This document shows positions 25,514-33,473 of a DNA stretch of 64,000 nt, piece by piece. Under the pieces are notes generated by a model. That model was not told the DNA's origin and did no database searches. It saw nothing but the letters and a program-made list of their open reading frames with translations. The first letter of the stretch is position 1, and each line of letters starts with the position of its first letter. The position numbers and the translations under genes were made by a program. The stretch is from Microbacterium bovistercoris (GTDB lineage: Bacteria; Actinomycetota; Actinomycetes; Actinomycetales; Microbacteriaceae). Location: the NCBI RefSeq assembly GCF_003387575.1, contig NZ_QUAB01000039.1, forward strand, positions 62,001 through 126,000, written 5' to 3'.

Positions 25514-26533
25514 GTGTCTGAACGATATTCCGACGACGCCGACTGGGCGACCGCGGCCGAGCAGTCCAGCGAGGAGGACGAAGCCCAGGAGGGCAACGTC
25601 CTCGCTGCCGAAGAGCTCGCAGCGACCTCGGCCGAGCACGTCGCCCTGCACATCGAGGACGACGAGGAATACGACGAGACTGATGACGACACTGACGACA
25701 TCGACGACCCGGAGGCGGACGCGATCGTGAACGACGCTCTCAACCTGGACGAGACGGCCGAGACCGAGGCCGCCGCAGAGGTTCTCAACGATTCGGCTGC
25801 CGAGGAGGCCGCTGAGCAGGAGGCGGAGGAGGCGGCCGAGGTCGCACCCTACGACGGCCCCGAGCTCGGCGACGACTCTGATGAGTCCGACGACGACGAG
25901 CAGGCCGAGGAGGACCCGTACGAGGCCTTCCGCATGGACCTGCGCATGCTCCCCGGCAAGTGGTACGTCATCCACTCCTACGCCGGTTTCGAGCGCAAGG
26001 TGAAGGCCAACATCGAGCAGCGCAAGTCGACGCTCGAGGTCGAGGACGACATCTACCAGGTCGAGGTCCCCATGGAGGACGTCGTCGAGATCAAGAACGG
26101 CCAGCGCAAGATGGTCACCCGGGTGCGCATCCCCGGCTACGTGCTCGTGCGCATGGAGCTCAACGAGGACACCTGGTCGGTCGTCCGCCACACGCCCGGC
26201 GTCACCGGCTTCGTGGGCAACGCGCACAACCCGACGCCGCTGCGCTTCGAAGAGGCCTTCAACATGCTGAAGTCCCTCGTCGAGGTCAAGGACGTCCCCA
26301 CCGCCAAGTCCATCGCCGCCAAGGGCGGCACGGCTGTCGCCCGTCCGGTGGCGGCCGAGGTCGACTTCGAGATCGGCGAGACGATCACCATCAAGGAGGG
26401 CTCGTTCGCCGGCCTTCCCGGTTCGATCAGCGAGATCAAGCCCGAGAGCGGCAAGCTCACCGTGCTGGTGTCGCTCTTCGAGCGCGAGACCCCGGTCGAG
26501 CTGTCGTTTGACCAGGTCACGAAGATGATCTGA
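25514..26533 (+). CDS. nusG: Transcription termination/antitermination factor NusG
   Basis: 339 residues. A very acidic N-terminal extension of ~145 residues rich in Asp, Glu and Ala (runs such as DDEEYDETDDDTDDIDD) precedes the NGN domain, which starts at GKWYVIHSYAGFERKVKANIEQR and contains PGYVLVRMELNEDTW and TPGVTGFVGN. The KOW domain follows (ETITIKEGSFAGLPGSISEI, about residues 290-310). The acidic extension is typical of actinobacterial NusG. It binds RNA polymerase and links to Rho or S10. Start GTG 25514. A terminator hairpin follows, so rplK is not directly co-transcribed. Confidence 0.95.
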   Translation: MSERYSDDADWATAAEQSSEEDEAQEGNVLAAEELAATSAEHVALHIEDDEEYDETDDDTDDIDDPEADAIVNDALNLDETAETEAAAEVLNDSAAEEAAEQEAEEAAEVAPYDGPELGDDSDESDDDEQAEEDPYEAFRMDLRMLPGKWYVIHSYAGFERKVKANIEQRKSTLEVEDDIYQVEVPMEDVVEIKNGQRKMVTRVRIPGYVLVRMELNEDTWSVVRHTPGVTGFVGNAHNPTPLRFEEAFNMLKSLVEVKDVPTAKSIAAKGGTAVARPVAAEVDFEIGETITIKEGSFAGLPGSISEIKPESGKLTVLVSLFERETPVELSFDQVTKMI

Positions 26534-26545
26534 CATCACCACGTG

Positions 26546-26580
26546 CGAAAGCGGCCGTCCCCTCGGGGCGGCCGCTTTCG
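26546..26580 (+). terminator. Terminator after nusG
   Basis: A 12-bp perfect stem: CGAAAGCGGCCG (26546-26557) pairs with CGGCCGCTTTCG (26569-26580), with further pairing (CCCC/GGGG) in the loop. It also lies at the end of the convergent VOC gene, so it may act in both directions. Confidence 0.85.
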
Positions 26581-26592
26581 TGTTCGGCGGGG

Positions 26593-26988
26593 TCACGCGT
26601 GCTGTGCCGCCCAGTGCGGGCTCTGGATCAGGCCCACGAGGTTGCCGAACGGGTCGCTGACCGATGCCGAGTACCAGCCCTCGCCGCGCTGGGTCACCGG
26701 GTCGAACGGCTGCGCGCCGAGCGCGATCAGGCGGTCGAAGGACGCCTGGATGTCGTCGACGTGCATGCTGACCAGTGCGCCGCCGGGCGCCGGGAGAGCC
26801 GGGCGGAACTTCGCGTCCATCAGGGCGAACTCGTCGTCGTCGTCGCCGAACCGCCACTCGGCGTACTGAGCGGGGCCCTGCTCGGGACGGACGAAGTAGG
26901 GCGCCGAGTCGAACACCTGCGTGTACCAGTCGATCGCGGCGGTCATGTCGTCGGCCACGAGGTTGAGGTTGGCGAGTCCACGGAACAT
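26593..26988 (-). CDS. VOC family protein (glyoxalase/bleomycin-resistance fold)
   Basis: 131 residues, two beta-alpha-beta-beta-beta modules: FRGLANLNLVADDMTAAIDWYTQVFDSAP at the N-terminus and VSMHVDDIQASFDRLIALGAQPF with ASVSDPFGNLVGLIQ at the C-terminus. PFGNLVGL is the usual VOC end motif. Ribosome site AGAAGGGG. It may be a glyoxalase-like or dioxygenase-like enzyme, or a drug-binding protein. It is divergent from the WYL regulator at 27087 across a perfect palindrome, so it is probably that regulator's target. Confidence 0.85.
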   Translation of the reverse strand: MFRGLANLNLVADDMTAAIDWYTQVFDSAPYFVRPEQGPAQYAEWRFGDDDDEFALMDAKFRPALPAPGGALVSMHVDDIQASFDRLIALGAQPFDPVTQRGEGWYSASVSDPFGNLVGLIQSPHWAAQHA

Positions 26989-27036
26989 GTCTTTTCCCCT
27001 TCTGTCGAACTGCTGATACTTCTATGCTCGACCGTG

Positions 27037-27059
27037 AAGTGATCATCTTCTGATCACTT
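27037..27059. promoter_or_regulatory. Putative operator of the WYL regulator
   Basis: AAGTGATCA (27037-27045) and TGATCACTT (27051-27059) form perfect 9-bp inverted arms around TCTTC, between the divergent VOC and WYL genes. Its A+T-rich sequence stands out in this G+C-rich window. Confidence 0.65.
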
Positions 27060-27086
27060 GAAAAACTCGTCGGAAGAATTCCCGGA

Positions 27087-28091
27087 ATGCGTGCCGATCG
27101 CCTGATCCAGGCCCTCCTGCTGCTGCAGGGGCGCCCGCAGATCACTGCCGCCGAACTCGCGGAGGAGCTCGAGGTGTCGGTGCCCACCGCGCGCCGCGAT
27201 CTCGAGGCGCTGGCGATGTCGGGCGTGCCGATCTACCCGACGAGAGGGCGCGGCGGCGGCTGGCGGCTCATCGGTGGTGCGCGCACCGACCTGACCGGGC
27301 TCACCGAAGGTGAGGTGACCTCGCTGCTGATCGGGCTGAGCCAGAGCGGTCACGCCGATCCCGAGCGGATCGCCGCGGTGCGGAAGCTGGTGCGGGCCAT
27401 GCCCGAACCGTTCCGCGAGGGCGCGCAGCGCGTGGCGGCATCCACCGTGCGGGATGCGCCGTGGGGCGAGGTCCCGGATGAGGCGGCCTCGTCGACCGTC
27501 GCGGCGCTGCAGCGAGCGATCGCCGCCCAGCGGCGGGTGCGTCTCGAGTACGAGGGGACGCGCGGCGCGATCGAGATCGAACTCGTTCCGCTGGTGATCG
27601 GCAGCCGAGGGAGCCGGCAGTACCTGCTCGGCGCGCCCGCGCAGGATGATGCGGATGCCGCGGATGCGGACAGGCTGCGGATGTACCGGATCGACCGCAT
27701 CCGCGAGCTGGGCGTGCTCCCGGAGCGCGGCAGTGCGCCGGACGGCTTCGACGTCGCCGAGGCCTGGGCGCGCATGGTCGAGCGTGTCGAGGACCTGCGC
27801 GGCGCCGCACGGGCGCTGGTGCGCGTGGAGCCCTGGGCCGTACGGGCACTGCAGGACCGGTTCGGCGCGCAGGCCTTCGTGCTGGACGCGGAGCCTGATG
27901 AGGGCGGACGCGCGCTCATGGAGGTGCGCGCGCACCGGGTGGACGCGCTCGCGGAGCAGCTGGCGGGCTGGGCGGGAGTGGCGGAGGCGGTCGGGCCGCC
28001 GGAGGTGCGCGCGGCGCTGCGCGAGCTGGGAGACCGGATCGCAGGCCTCTACCGCAGCGACGGGGCACCGCGCACGCGGCATCCGCTCTGA
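27087..28091 (+). CDS. HTH-11/WYL-domain transcriptional regulator (YafY-like)
   Basis: 334 residues. The N-terminal winged helix is MRADRLIQALLLLQGRPQITAAELAEELEVSVPTARRDLEAL in outline (about residues 1-42), followed by GVPIYPTRGRGGGWRL. The WYL part (about 145-225) reads RRVRLEYEG and LRMYRIDRIRELGVL, and a WCX-like C-terminus follows. WYL proteins bind nucleic acids or nucleotides through this domain. Together with the VOC gene it forms an insert between nusG and rplK. Likely a repressor or activator of the VOC gene. Confidence 0.85.
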   Translation: MRADRLIQALLLLQGRPQITAAELAEELEVSVPTARRDLEALAMSGVPIYPTRGRGGGWRLIGGARTDLTGLTEGEVTSLLIGLSQSGHADPERIAAVRKLVRAMPEPFREGAQRVAASTVRDAPWGEVPDEAASSTVAALQRAIAAQRRVRLEYEGTRGAIEIELVPLVIGSRGSRQYLLGAPAQDDADAADADRLRMYRIDRIRELGVLPERGSAPDGFDVAEAWARMVERVEDLRGAARALVRVEPWAVRALQDRFGAQAFVLDAEPDEGGRALMEVRAHRVDALAEQLAGWAGVAEAVGPPEVRAALRELGDRIAGLYRSDGAPRTRHPL

Positions 28092-28096
28092 TCGGG

Positions 28097-28102
28097 TAGA
28101 CT
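28097..28102 (+). promoter_or_regulatory. -10 box of the rplK-rplA operon
   Basis: TAGACT, the strongest recurring -10 sequence in this window, lies 5 nt after the WYL gene stop and ~132 nt before rplK. The long untranslated leader (about 28109-28234) could bind L1, which represses this operon in other bacteria, but no clear L1-like site was identified. Confidence 0.6.
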
Positions 28103-28234
28103 TGTCTGGTTTGTGCGCCATCGACATGGGTCCCTGAGCCTGTCGAAGGGTCGCGCATTCGTCACCGCGCTCCGGAGATGCCGGATCCGCGGGAGAGGGA
28201 TGCTCCAGGGCATCCGCTCGAGAAAGGAATCACA

Positions 28235-28666
28235 ATGGCACCGAAGAAGAAGGTGACCGGCCTGATCAAGCTTCAGATCAACGCCGGTGCAGCCAACCCG
28301 GCGCCGCCGATCGGCCCCGCGCTCGGTCAGCATGGCGTCAACATCATGGAGTTCTGCAAGGCGTACAACGCCGCGACCGAGTCGCAGCGCGGCAACGTCA
28401 TCCCCGTGGAGATCACCGTCTACGAGGACCGCAGCTTCACCTTCATCCTGAAGACCCCGCCGGCTGCTGAGCTGATCAAGAAGGCCGCCGGTGTGCCCAA
28501 GGGCTCCGCCACGCCGCACACCGTCAAGGTCGCGAAGATCACCAAGGACCAGGTCCGCCAGATCGCCGAGCAGAAGCAGGCCGACCTGAACGCGAACGAC
28601 ATCGACGCCGCGTCGAAGATCATCGAGGGCACCGCGCGCTCGATGGGCATCACGGTCGAGGGCTGA
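28235..28666 (+). CDS. rplK: 50S ribosomal protein L11
   Basis: 143 residues, normal length. [40 protein letters not shown] is the L11 N-terminal signature in outline; the C-terminal RNA-binding domain includes [44 protein letters not shown] 28235 has the ribosome site GAAAGGA and begins MAPKKK; the longer frame is not conserved. L11 binds the GTPase-centre rRNA. 11 bp upstream of rplA. Confidence 0.97.
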   Translation: MAPKKKVTGLIKLQINAGAANPAPPIGPALGQHGVNIMEFCKAYNAATESQRGNVIPVEITVYEDRSFTFILKTPPAAELIKKAAGVPKGSATPHTVKVAKITKDQVRQIAEQKQADLNANDIDAASKIIEGTARSMGITVEG

Positions 28667-28677
28667 GGGAGATAACA

Positions 28678-29367
28678 ATGGCTACCAAGTCCAAGGCTTA
28701 CAAGAACGCCGCCGCGAAGATCGAGGCGGATCGCTTCTACACGCCCACCGAGGCCGTCGCTCTGGCGAAGGAGACCGGTTCGGCGAAGTTCGACTCGACC
28801 GTCGAGGTCGCGCTGAAGCTCTCGGTCGACCCCCGCAAGGCCGACCAGATGGTGCGCGGCACCGTCATCCTCCCGCACGGCACCGGTAAGACCGCCCGCG
28901 TCATCGTGTTCGCGAACGGCCCGGCCGCCGAGGCCGCGATCGCCGCGGGCGCCGACGAGGTCGGTGGCACCGAGCTGATCGAGAAGGTCGCCGCCGGCTG
29001 GACCGACTTCGACGCAGCCGTCGCCACCCCTGAGCTCATGGGCCAGGTCGGCCGTCTGGGTAAGGTGCTGGGCCCCCGTGGTCTGATGCCGAACCCGAAG
29101 ACCGGCACCGTGACCCCGAACACGGCCAAGGCCGTCGAGGAGATCAAGGGCGGAAAGATCGAGTTCCGCGTCGACAAGCACGCCAACGTGCACTTCGTCG
29201 TCGGCAAGGCCTCGTTCTCGGCCGAGCAGCTCGACGAGAACATGAAGGCCGCGCTCGAGGAGATCGTGCGCCTCAAGCCGTCCAGCTCGAAGGGCCGTTA
29301 CATCCAGAAGGGCGCCGTGTCGACCACGTTCGGCCCCGGCATCCCGCTGGACGTCAACGCCATCTGA
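28678..29367 (+). CDS. rplA: 50S ribosomal protein L1
   Basis: 229 residues, full length. The signature [21 protein letters not shown] is present (about residues 122-142) with [16 protein letters not shown] near the C-terminus. L1 forms the mobile stalk at the E site and is usually the translational repressor of rplK-rplA. Ribosome site GAGGGAG. Followed by a terminator, not by rplJ. Confidence 0.97.
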   Translation: MATKSKAYKNAAAKIEADRFYTPTEAVALAKETGSAKFDSTVEVALKLSVDPRKADQMVRGTVILPHGTGKTARVIVFANGPAAEAAIAAGADEVGGTELIEKVAAGWTDFDAAVATPELMGQVGRLGKVLGPRGLMPNPKTGTVTPNTAKAVEEIKGGKIEFRVDKHANVHFVVGKASFSAEQLDENMKAALEEIVRLKPSSSKGRYIQKGAVSTTFGPGIPLDVNAI

Positions 29368-29383
29368 GTCTGACGCTCATTCG

Positions 29384-29413
29384 GAAGACCCCTGCCTTCG
29401 GGCGGGGGTCTTC
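29384..29413 (+). terminator. Terminator after rplA
   Basis: GAAGACCCC (from 29384) pairs with the mirror sequence ending GGGGTCTTC at 29413, with a TTCG tetraloop region between them. It begins 16 nt after the rplA stop. Confidence 0.85.
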
Positions 29414-29445
29414 TGCGTTGGGCGAGCGGATGACAGGATGCCGTC

Positions 29446-29808
29446 ATGGGAACGATCGACGACTACCTCGAAGGACTCGAACCCGATGACCGCGCGGTGA
29501 TCGCGCATGTGTACGAGATCGCCCGCGCGACGGCGGGGGAGACCGAGCAGGGGAAGAGCTACGGGATGCCGGCACTGCTGCACCGCGGCAAGGCACTCAT
29601 CTCGGTCATGCGCACCAAGAAGCACATCGGGCTGTACCCGTTCAGCGGACGCGTGCCGGAGGTCGTCGCGGACGCCCTCGCCGGCTTCGAGTACGACAAG
29701 GGGACGATCCGGTTCCAGCCGGAGCATCCGCTGCCCGATGACGCCATCCGCGCGGTCGTCTCGGCGCGGATGGCCGAGATCGAGGATCCGTCGCTGCGCC
29801 GTCCCTGA
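29446..29808 (+). CDS. DUF1801/YdhG-like protein
   Basis: 120 residues. MGTIDDYLEGLEPDDRAVIAHVYEIAR, YGMPALLHRGKALISVMRTKKHIGLYPFSG and GTIRFQPEHPLPDDAIRAVV match the DUF1801 (YdhG/frataxin-like) fold, sometimes called an iron chaperone without strong evidence. CAGGAT lies 6 nt before the ATG and no ribosome site is visible, so the mRNA may be leaderless. It is the first gene of an accessory insert between rplA and rplJ. Confidence 0.82.
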   Translation: MGTIDDYLEGLEPDDRAVIAHVYEIARATAGETEQGKSYGMPALLHRGKALISVMRTKKHIGLYPFSGRVPEVVADALAGFEYDKGTIRFQPEHPLPDDAIRAVVSARMAEIEDPSLRRP

Positions 29809-29834
29809 CCCTGACGGACGCCGGACGTGGCCGT

Positions 29835-30494
29835 TCAGCCGGCGAACACCGGCACGACCAGGGCGATCCCCATCGTGACCAGCAGCACGGCGATCGCGGT
29901 GTCGAGAATGCGCCAGGCGCGCGGCGTGCGCAGCCAGCGGCCGAGGTACCGGGCGCCGTAGCCGAGCGCGAAGAACCAGGTGATGCTGCCGATGATCGCG
30001 CCGGCTGCGAACATCCAGCGCTGGTCGCCGTGAGTCGCCGCGATGCCGCCGATCAGCAGCACGGTGTCGAGGTAGACGTTCGGGTTCAGCCAGGTGAACG
30101 CCAGGGTGGCGAGGATCACCGGAGCCAGACGGGTCTTCGTCGCCAGCGCGGTGCCGCCGGAGGCGGCCGCGTCCGCGGCATCCGCCTCGGGGTCGGCGAC
30201 CAGCGACTCGCCGCCCTTCGCCCACGCGCGACGGGCCGCGAAGATCCCGTACACGACCAGCGAGATGCCGCCCGCCCAGCGGGCGACGACGATCAGCCAG
30301 GGGGCCGAGTTCACGAGATAGCCGAGTCCGGCAGTGCCGGCCAGCACCAGCAGAGCGTCGGATACCGCACAGATCAGCACGACCGGCAGTACGTGCTCGC
30401 GACGCATGCCCTGGCGCAGCACGAAGACGTTCTGCGCGCCGACGGCGATGATCAGCGAGTACATGAGGCCGAGGCCGGACAGGAGGGTGAGCAC
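29835..30494 (-). CDS. lysE: LysE/ArgO family basic amino acid exporter
   Basis: 219 residues with about six membrane segments. The N-terminal GLMYSLIIAVGAQNVFVLRQGMRREHVLPVVLIC is the LysE/ArgO signature in outline (A-Q-N-x-F-V-L-R-Q-G), followed by CAVSDALLVLAGTAG; the C-terminal half has LATLAFTWLNPNVYLDTVLLIGGI. It exports surplus lysine and arginine. Divergent from the LysG/ArgP regulator, the standard pairing. Confidence 0.92.
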   Translation of the reverse strand: MLTLLSGLGLMYSLIIAVGAQNVFVLRQGMRREHVLPVVLICAVSDALLVLAGTAGLGYLVNSAPWLIVVARWAGGISLVVYGIFAARRAWAKGGESLVADPEADAADAAASGGTALATKTRLAPVILATLAFTWLNPNVYLDTVLLIGGIAATHGDQRWMFAAGAIIGSITWFFALGYGARYLGRWLRTPRAWRILDTAIAVLLVTMGIALVVPVFAG

Positions 30495-30551
30495 GGATCC
30501 ACGCTAAGCGTCAGGCATCATGAACTCCAGCGAAGAGAACTGCATCAGCAT

Positions 30552-30557
30552 TAGCAT
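30552..30557 (+). promoter_or_regulatory. -10 box of leaderless lysG
   Basis: TAGCAT ends 7 nt before GTG 30565, deciding the start. The lysE/lysG spacer (30495-30564) also carries repeated GCAT/TCA words that could be LysG contacts. Confidence 0.55.
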
Positions 30558-30564
30558 CGCTTAT

Positions 30565-31452
30565 GTGCAGATCGACGCCCAGCTCGCCGCCACCGTCGCC
30601 GCCGTCATCGACGAGGGCAGCTTCGACGCCGCCGCGCGCCGGCTGCATCTGACGCCCTCCGCGGTCAGCCAGCGCATCAAGGCACTCGAGCAGCAGCTCG
30701 GTCGTGTGGTCGTGGTGCGGTCGAAGCCGGTGCGCGCGACCGAGGCCGGTGAGGCGCTCGTGCGTCTCGCACGGCAGGTGGCGCTGCTCGAGCACGAGAC
30801 GATCACTGCCTTCGGACTCTCGCCCGACGACACCGGGGAGACCCGGGTGCGCGTGCCGCTCGCGGTCAACGCGGACTCGATGGCGACCTGGTTCCTCGCC
30901 CCGATCGCACGGGTGGCGCAGCAGCACGACATCGACGTGGACCTGCACCGCGACGATCAGAACTACACCGCCCGCCTGCTCGAGTCCGGTGAGGTGATGG
31001 CGGCTGTCACCTCGGAGAGCACCCCGGTCGGCGGATGCCGGGTCGAGCCGCTCGGCGTACTGGAGTACCGTCCGATGGCGACGCCGGAGTACCTCGCGCG
31101 ATGGCTCCCCGAGGGGGCGACACCCGATGCCCTTGCCCGCGCCCCGTTCGTCGACTTCGATCGCCGTGACGAGCTGCAGCACGACTGGCTGCGTGGGCAC
31201 GGCGTCGATCCGTGGTCGGTGCCGCGGCATTACGTGCCGGCATCGTACGACTTCGCGCAGGCGGTGCGGCTCGGCCTGGGGTGGGCGCTCATCCCTGTGG
31301 TGCAGGGCGTCGAGGGTCTCGTCGACCTCGGGGGTCCCGCGACCAGGGTGCCGCTGTACTGGCAGCAGTGGAACCTGCGCTCACCGCTGCTCGACGCGAT
31401 CGCCGCGGAGGTCGCCGCCGAGGCATCCCGTGCCCTCGCGCCGCTGCGCTGA
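30565..31452 (+). CDS. lysG: LysG/ArgP-type LysR family regulator of the exporter
   Basis: 295 residues. LysR helix-turn-helix VQIDAQLAATVAAVIDEGSFDAAARRLHLTPSAVSQRIKALEQQLG in outline (about residues 1-46), followed by VVRSKPVRATEAGEALVRLARQVALLE; the effector domain follows with LGVLEYRPMATPEYLARWL. GTG 30565 is preferred over ATG 30520: it fits the family N-terminus, and a -10 box lies 7 nt before it; translation from 30520 would start upstream of that box. LysG activates lysE when Lys, Arg or His accumulate. Confidence 0.88.
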   Translation: MQIDAQLAATVAAVIDEGSFDAAARRLHLTPSAVSQRIKALEQQLGRVVVVRSKPVRATEAGEALVRLARQVALLEHETITAFGLSPDDTGETRVRVPLAVNADSMATWFLAPIARVAQQHDIDVDLHRDDQNYTARLLESGEVMAAVTSESTPVGGCRVEPLGVLEYRPMATPEYLARWLPEGATPDALARAPFVDFDRRDELQHDWLRGHGVDPWSVPRHYVPASYDFAQAVRLGLGWALIPVVQGVEGLVDLGGPATRVPLYWQQWNLRSPLLDAIAAEVAAEASRALAPLR

Positions 31453-31521
31453 GCGCGCGGTTGCCGCCGAGCGAACCACCGCGCGGCGGCGTGTGTGAAG
31501 GCGGATGCCGGTAGTCGAGGG

Positions 31522-31527
31522 TAGCCT
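31522..31527 (+). promoter_or_regulatory. -10 box of leaderless YqaJ-like gene
   Basis: TAGCCT followed by 6 nt and GTG 31534; no ribosome site. Confidence 0.55.
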
Positions 31528-31533
31528 CGAGAG

Positions 31534-32211
31534 GTGACTCCGGAACTCGAAGCGCGCATCATCGCGGACTCCCGCGATCGGGTCGCGTGGCTGCGGGCCA
31601 GGGCACGAGGGATCACCGCGACGGATGTCGCCGGACTGTCCAGTGAGGCGTCCATCACCCGCGCCGCCGACGCCAAGCTCGGCGCCGGTCCGCGCTTCGG
31701 TGGCAACGCGTACACCGATCACGGACGTCGACGCGAACCGGAGATCGCCGCGTGGGTCGCGGCGACCCACGGCATCCTGCCCTCGTCCGCGCTGTTCTGC
31801 GCCGAAGTCGAGAAACGGCACCTGGCGACCCCGGACGGAATCGTGCAGGAGGCGGGCGGCCGCGTGCTGCTCGCCGAGATCAAGACCACGAACAAGTCGT
31901 GGCGGTCCATCCCGCGTACCTACCTGCGTCAGGTGTGGTGGCAGCAGCACGTGCTCGGCGCCGAGCGCACGCTGTTCGTGTGGGAGGAGCACGACGACTT
32001 CCGTCCTATCCACGACGAGCCGAAGTCGGTGTGGATCGAGCGCGACGACCGCGAGATCGGACGTCTGGTCGGCCTCGCCACGCGGCTGATCGACGAGCTG
32101 TACCACCGGACGACCGGGCAGCGACCTCCCCAGCAGGCGCCTGTCGCCGCGAGCGGGCGCGAGGCGCTGCGCGAGCGGGACATGTTCCGGGCGCTGGCCC
32201 TGAGCGACTAA
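31534..32211 (+). CDS. YqaJ-like nuclease (PD-(D/E)xK exonuclease fold)
   Basis: 225 residues. YqaJ-type landmarks occur in order: ARARGITATDVAGLSSEASI (about residues 24-43), DHGRRREPEIAAW (about 62-74), the metal-binding ATPDGIV (about 97-103) and the catalytic AEIKTTNKSW (about 112-121), then VWWQQHVLGAERTLFVWEEHDDF. Phage relatives are lambda-exonuclease-like recombinases, but no RecT or phage gene is nearby, so this is a stand-alone chromosomal copy. Start GTG 31534, leaderless. Probably a DNA repair nuclease; the precise substrate is unknown. Confidence 0.82.
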   Translation: MTPELEARIIADSRDRVAWLRARARGITATDVAGLSSEASITRAADAKLGAGPRFGGNAYTDHGRRREPEIAAWVAATHGILPSSALFCAEVEKRHLATPDGIVQEAGGRVLLAEIKTTNKSWRSIPRTYLRQVWWQQHVLGAERTLFVWEEHDDFRPIHDEPKSVWIERDDREIGRLVGLATRLIDELYHRTTGQRPPQQAPVAASGREALRERDMFRALALSD

Positions 32212-32261
32212 GCCGCAGGTGCTGCGCGAGCCTCACATGAGAACGTGCGGCCGGCCCCGAT

Positions 32262-32290
32262 TTGGGGAGCGACGCGGGATGCCTTAGAGT
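32262..32290 (+). promoter_or_regulatory. Promoter of the rplJ-rplL operon
   Basis: -35 TTGGGG (32262-32267), 17-nt spacer, -10 TAGAGT (32285-32290). Expected transcript start near 32297. Confidence 0.65.
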
Positions 32291-32296
32291 AAGAAC

Positions 32297-32424
32297 AACC
32301 GAAGACCGCCGGTCATCGTCGTGCGCGCAAGCGCGAGGCGATCGAAGCACTGCATCGCAGGGGCCCGCGCAGGTGTGCGAGATCAGTTTCCAGAGCTCCG
32401 TGCGCTTGCGCCGGAGCTTTCTTC
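32297..32424 (+). ncRNA. L10-type ribosomal leader with attenuator hairpin
   Basis: The 5' leader of rplJ contains the G-A-A-G-A-C-C-G-C-C-G-G-T-C segment (32301-32314) and GGGGCCCGCGCAGGTG (about 32360-32374), features of actinobacterial L10 leaders that bind the L10-L12 complex. It ends in a factor-independent attenuator: AGCTCCG (32394-32400) pairs with CGGAGCT (32412-32418), with GCGC/GCGC inside and TTCTTC after. Excess L10-L12 would favour termination. Identity by pattern, not by covariance model. Confidence 0.7.
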
Positions 32425-32492
32425 ATGCGGGGCCGGAGTCGAGGTCGATGTCCCACCTCCGTGAGGCATCTCGTACACATCAAGGAGTGACC

Positions 32493-32981
32493 ATGGCGCA
32501 GAAGGATGCATCGGTCGCCGAGCTCACGAAGTCATTCGAGGACTCGAACGCCGTTCTGCTGACCGAGTACCGCGGTCTGACGGTTGCCCAGCTCAAGGAG
32601 CTGCGCAACAGCATCCGTCAGAACGCTGAGTACGCCGTGGTGAAGAACACGCTGACCAAGATCGCCGCGAACAACGCGGGGATCAGCGCCCTGGACGACG
32701 ACCTCAAGGGTCCGTCGGCCATCGCGTTCGTGCACGGCGACTTCGTCGCCACCGCGAAGGCCCTGCGTGACTTCGCCAAGGCCAACCCGCTTCTCGTGAT
32801 CAAGGGCGGCATCTTCGAGGGCAACGCCCTCGACGCCGCCGAGGTCGACAAGTACGCCTCGCTGGAGAGCCGTGAGGTTCTGCTGGCGAAGGCCGCGGGC
32901 ATGATGAAGGCGACGATGGGCAAGGCTGCCGCCACCATCGACGCGCTTCGCGAAAAGCTGGAGACCGCCGAAGCCGCGTGA
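32493..32981 (+). CDS. rplJ: 50S ribosomal protein L10
   Basis: 162 residues. SVAELTKSFEDSNAVLLTEYRGLTVAQLKELRNSIR in outline at the N-terminus with VVKNTLTKIAANNAG, then the C-terminal helix that holds L7/L12 dimers (LAKAAGMMKATMGKAAATIDALREKLE). ATG 32493 with ribosome site AAGGAG. Base of the stalk and the autogenous regulator acting on the leader upstream. Confidence 0.97.
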   Translation: MAQKDASVAELTKSFEDSNAVLLTEYRGLTVAQLKELRNSIRQNAEYAVVKNTLTKIAANNAGISALDDDLKGPSAIAFVHGDFVATAKALRDFAKANPLLVIKGGIFEGNALDAAEVDKYASLESREVLLAKAAGMMKATMGKAAATIDALREKLETAEAA

Positions 32982-33032
32982 GCGGCCTGGTGATCTTTTA
33001 CCCCAAAACCCCATCAATCTAGGAGATACATC

Positions 33033-33416
33033 ATGGCTAAGCTCACCACTGAGGAGCTGCTCGAGCAGTTCGCCGGCCTGACCCTCGTCGAGCTCAACGA
33101 CTTCGTCAAGGCGTTCGAGGAGAAGTTCGAGGTCACCGCTGCTGCTCCGGTCGCCGTCGCCGGTGCTGCCGGTGGCGCTGCCGGTGCCGAGGCCGAGGAC
33201 GAGAAGGACGAGTTCGACGTCATCCTCGAGGCTGCCGGCGACAAGAAGATCCAGGTCATCAAGACCGTCCGCGAGCTCACCTCGCTGGGTCTGGGCGAGG
33301 CGAAGGCTCTCGTCGACGGCGCTCCGAAGCCCGTCCTGGAGGGTGCGAACAAGGAGGCCGCTGAGGCCGCCAAGACCGCCCTCGAGGAGGCCGGCGCCAC
33401 GGTGACCCTGAAGTAA
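33033..33416 (+). CDS. rplL: 50S ribosomal protein L7/L12
   Basis: 127 residues. The N-terminal dimerisation part [28 protein letters not shown], an Ala/Gly-rich hinge (about residues 35-53), and the C-terminal domain [42 protein letters not shown] in outline. The stalk protein that recruits translation GTPases. Ribosome site AGGAGAT. Followed by a terminator; rpoB is not next. Confidence 0.97.
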   Translation: MAKLTTEELLEQFAGLTLVELNDFVKAFEEKFEVTAAAPVAVAGAAGGAAGAEAEDEKDEFDVILEAAGDKKIQVIKTVRELTSLGLGEAKALVDGAPKPVLEGANKEAAEAAKTALEEAGATVTLK

Positions 33417-33435
33417 TTCCGCTTCACCGCGCTTT

Positions 33436-33467
33436 CGAAGGCCCCGGGAGAGATCCCGGGGCCTTCG
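33436..33467 (+). terminator. Terminator after rplL
   Basis: Perfect 14-bp stem CGAAGGCCCCGGGA (33436-33449) with its complement (33454-33467), GAGA loop. It lies between convergent rplL and the LacI gene. Confidence 0.9.
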
Positions 33468-33473
33468 TGCGTC

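Noticed and set aside
29446-29808. Firm naming of the DUF1801 protein as an iron chaperone
   Set aside because: The name is inherited from weak evidence on YdhG; no metal-binding motif is evident here.
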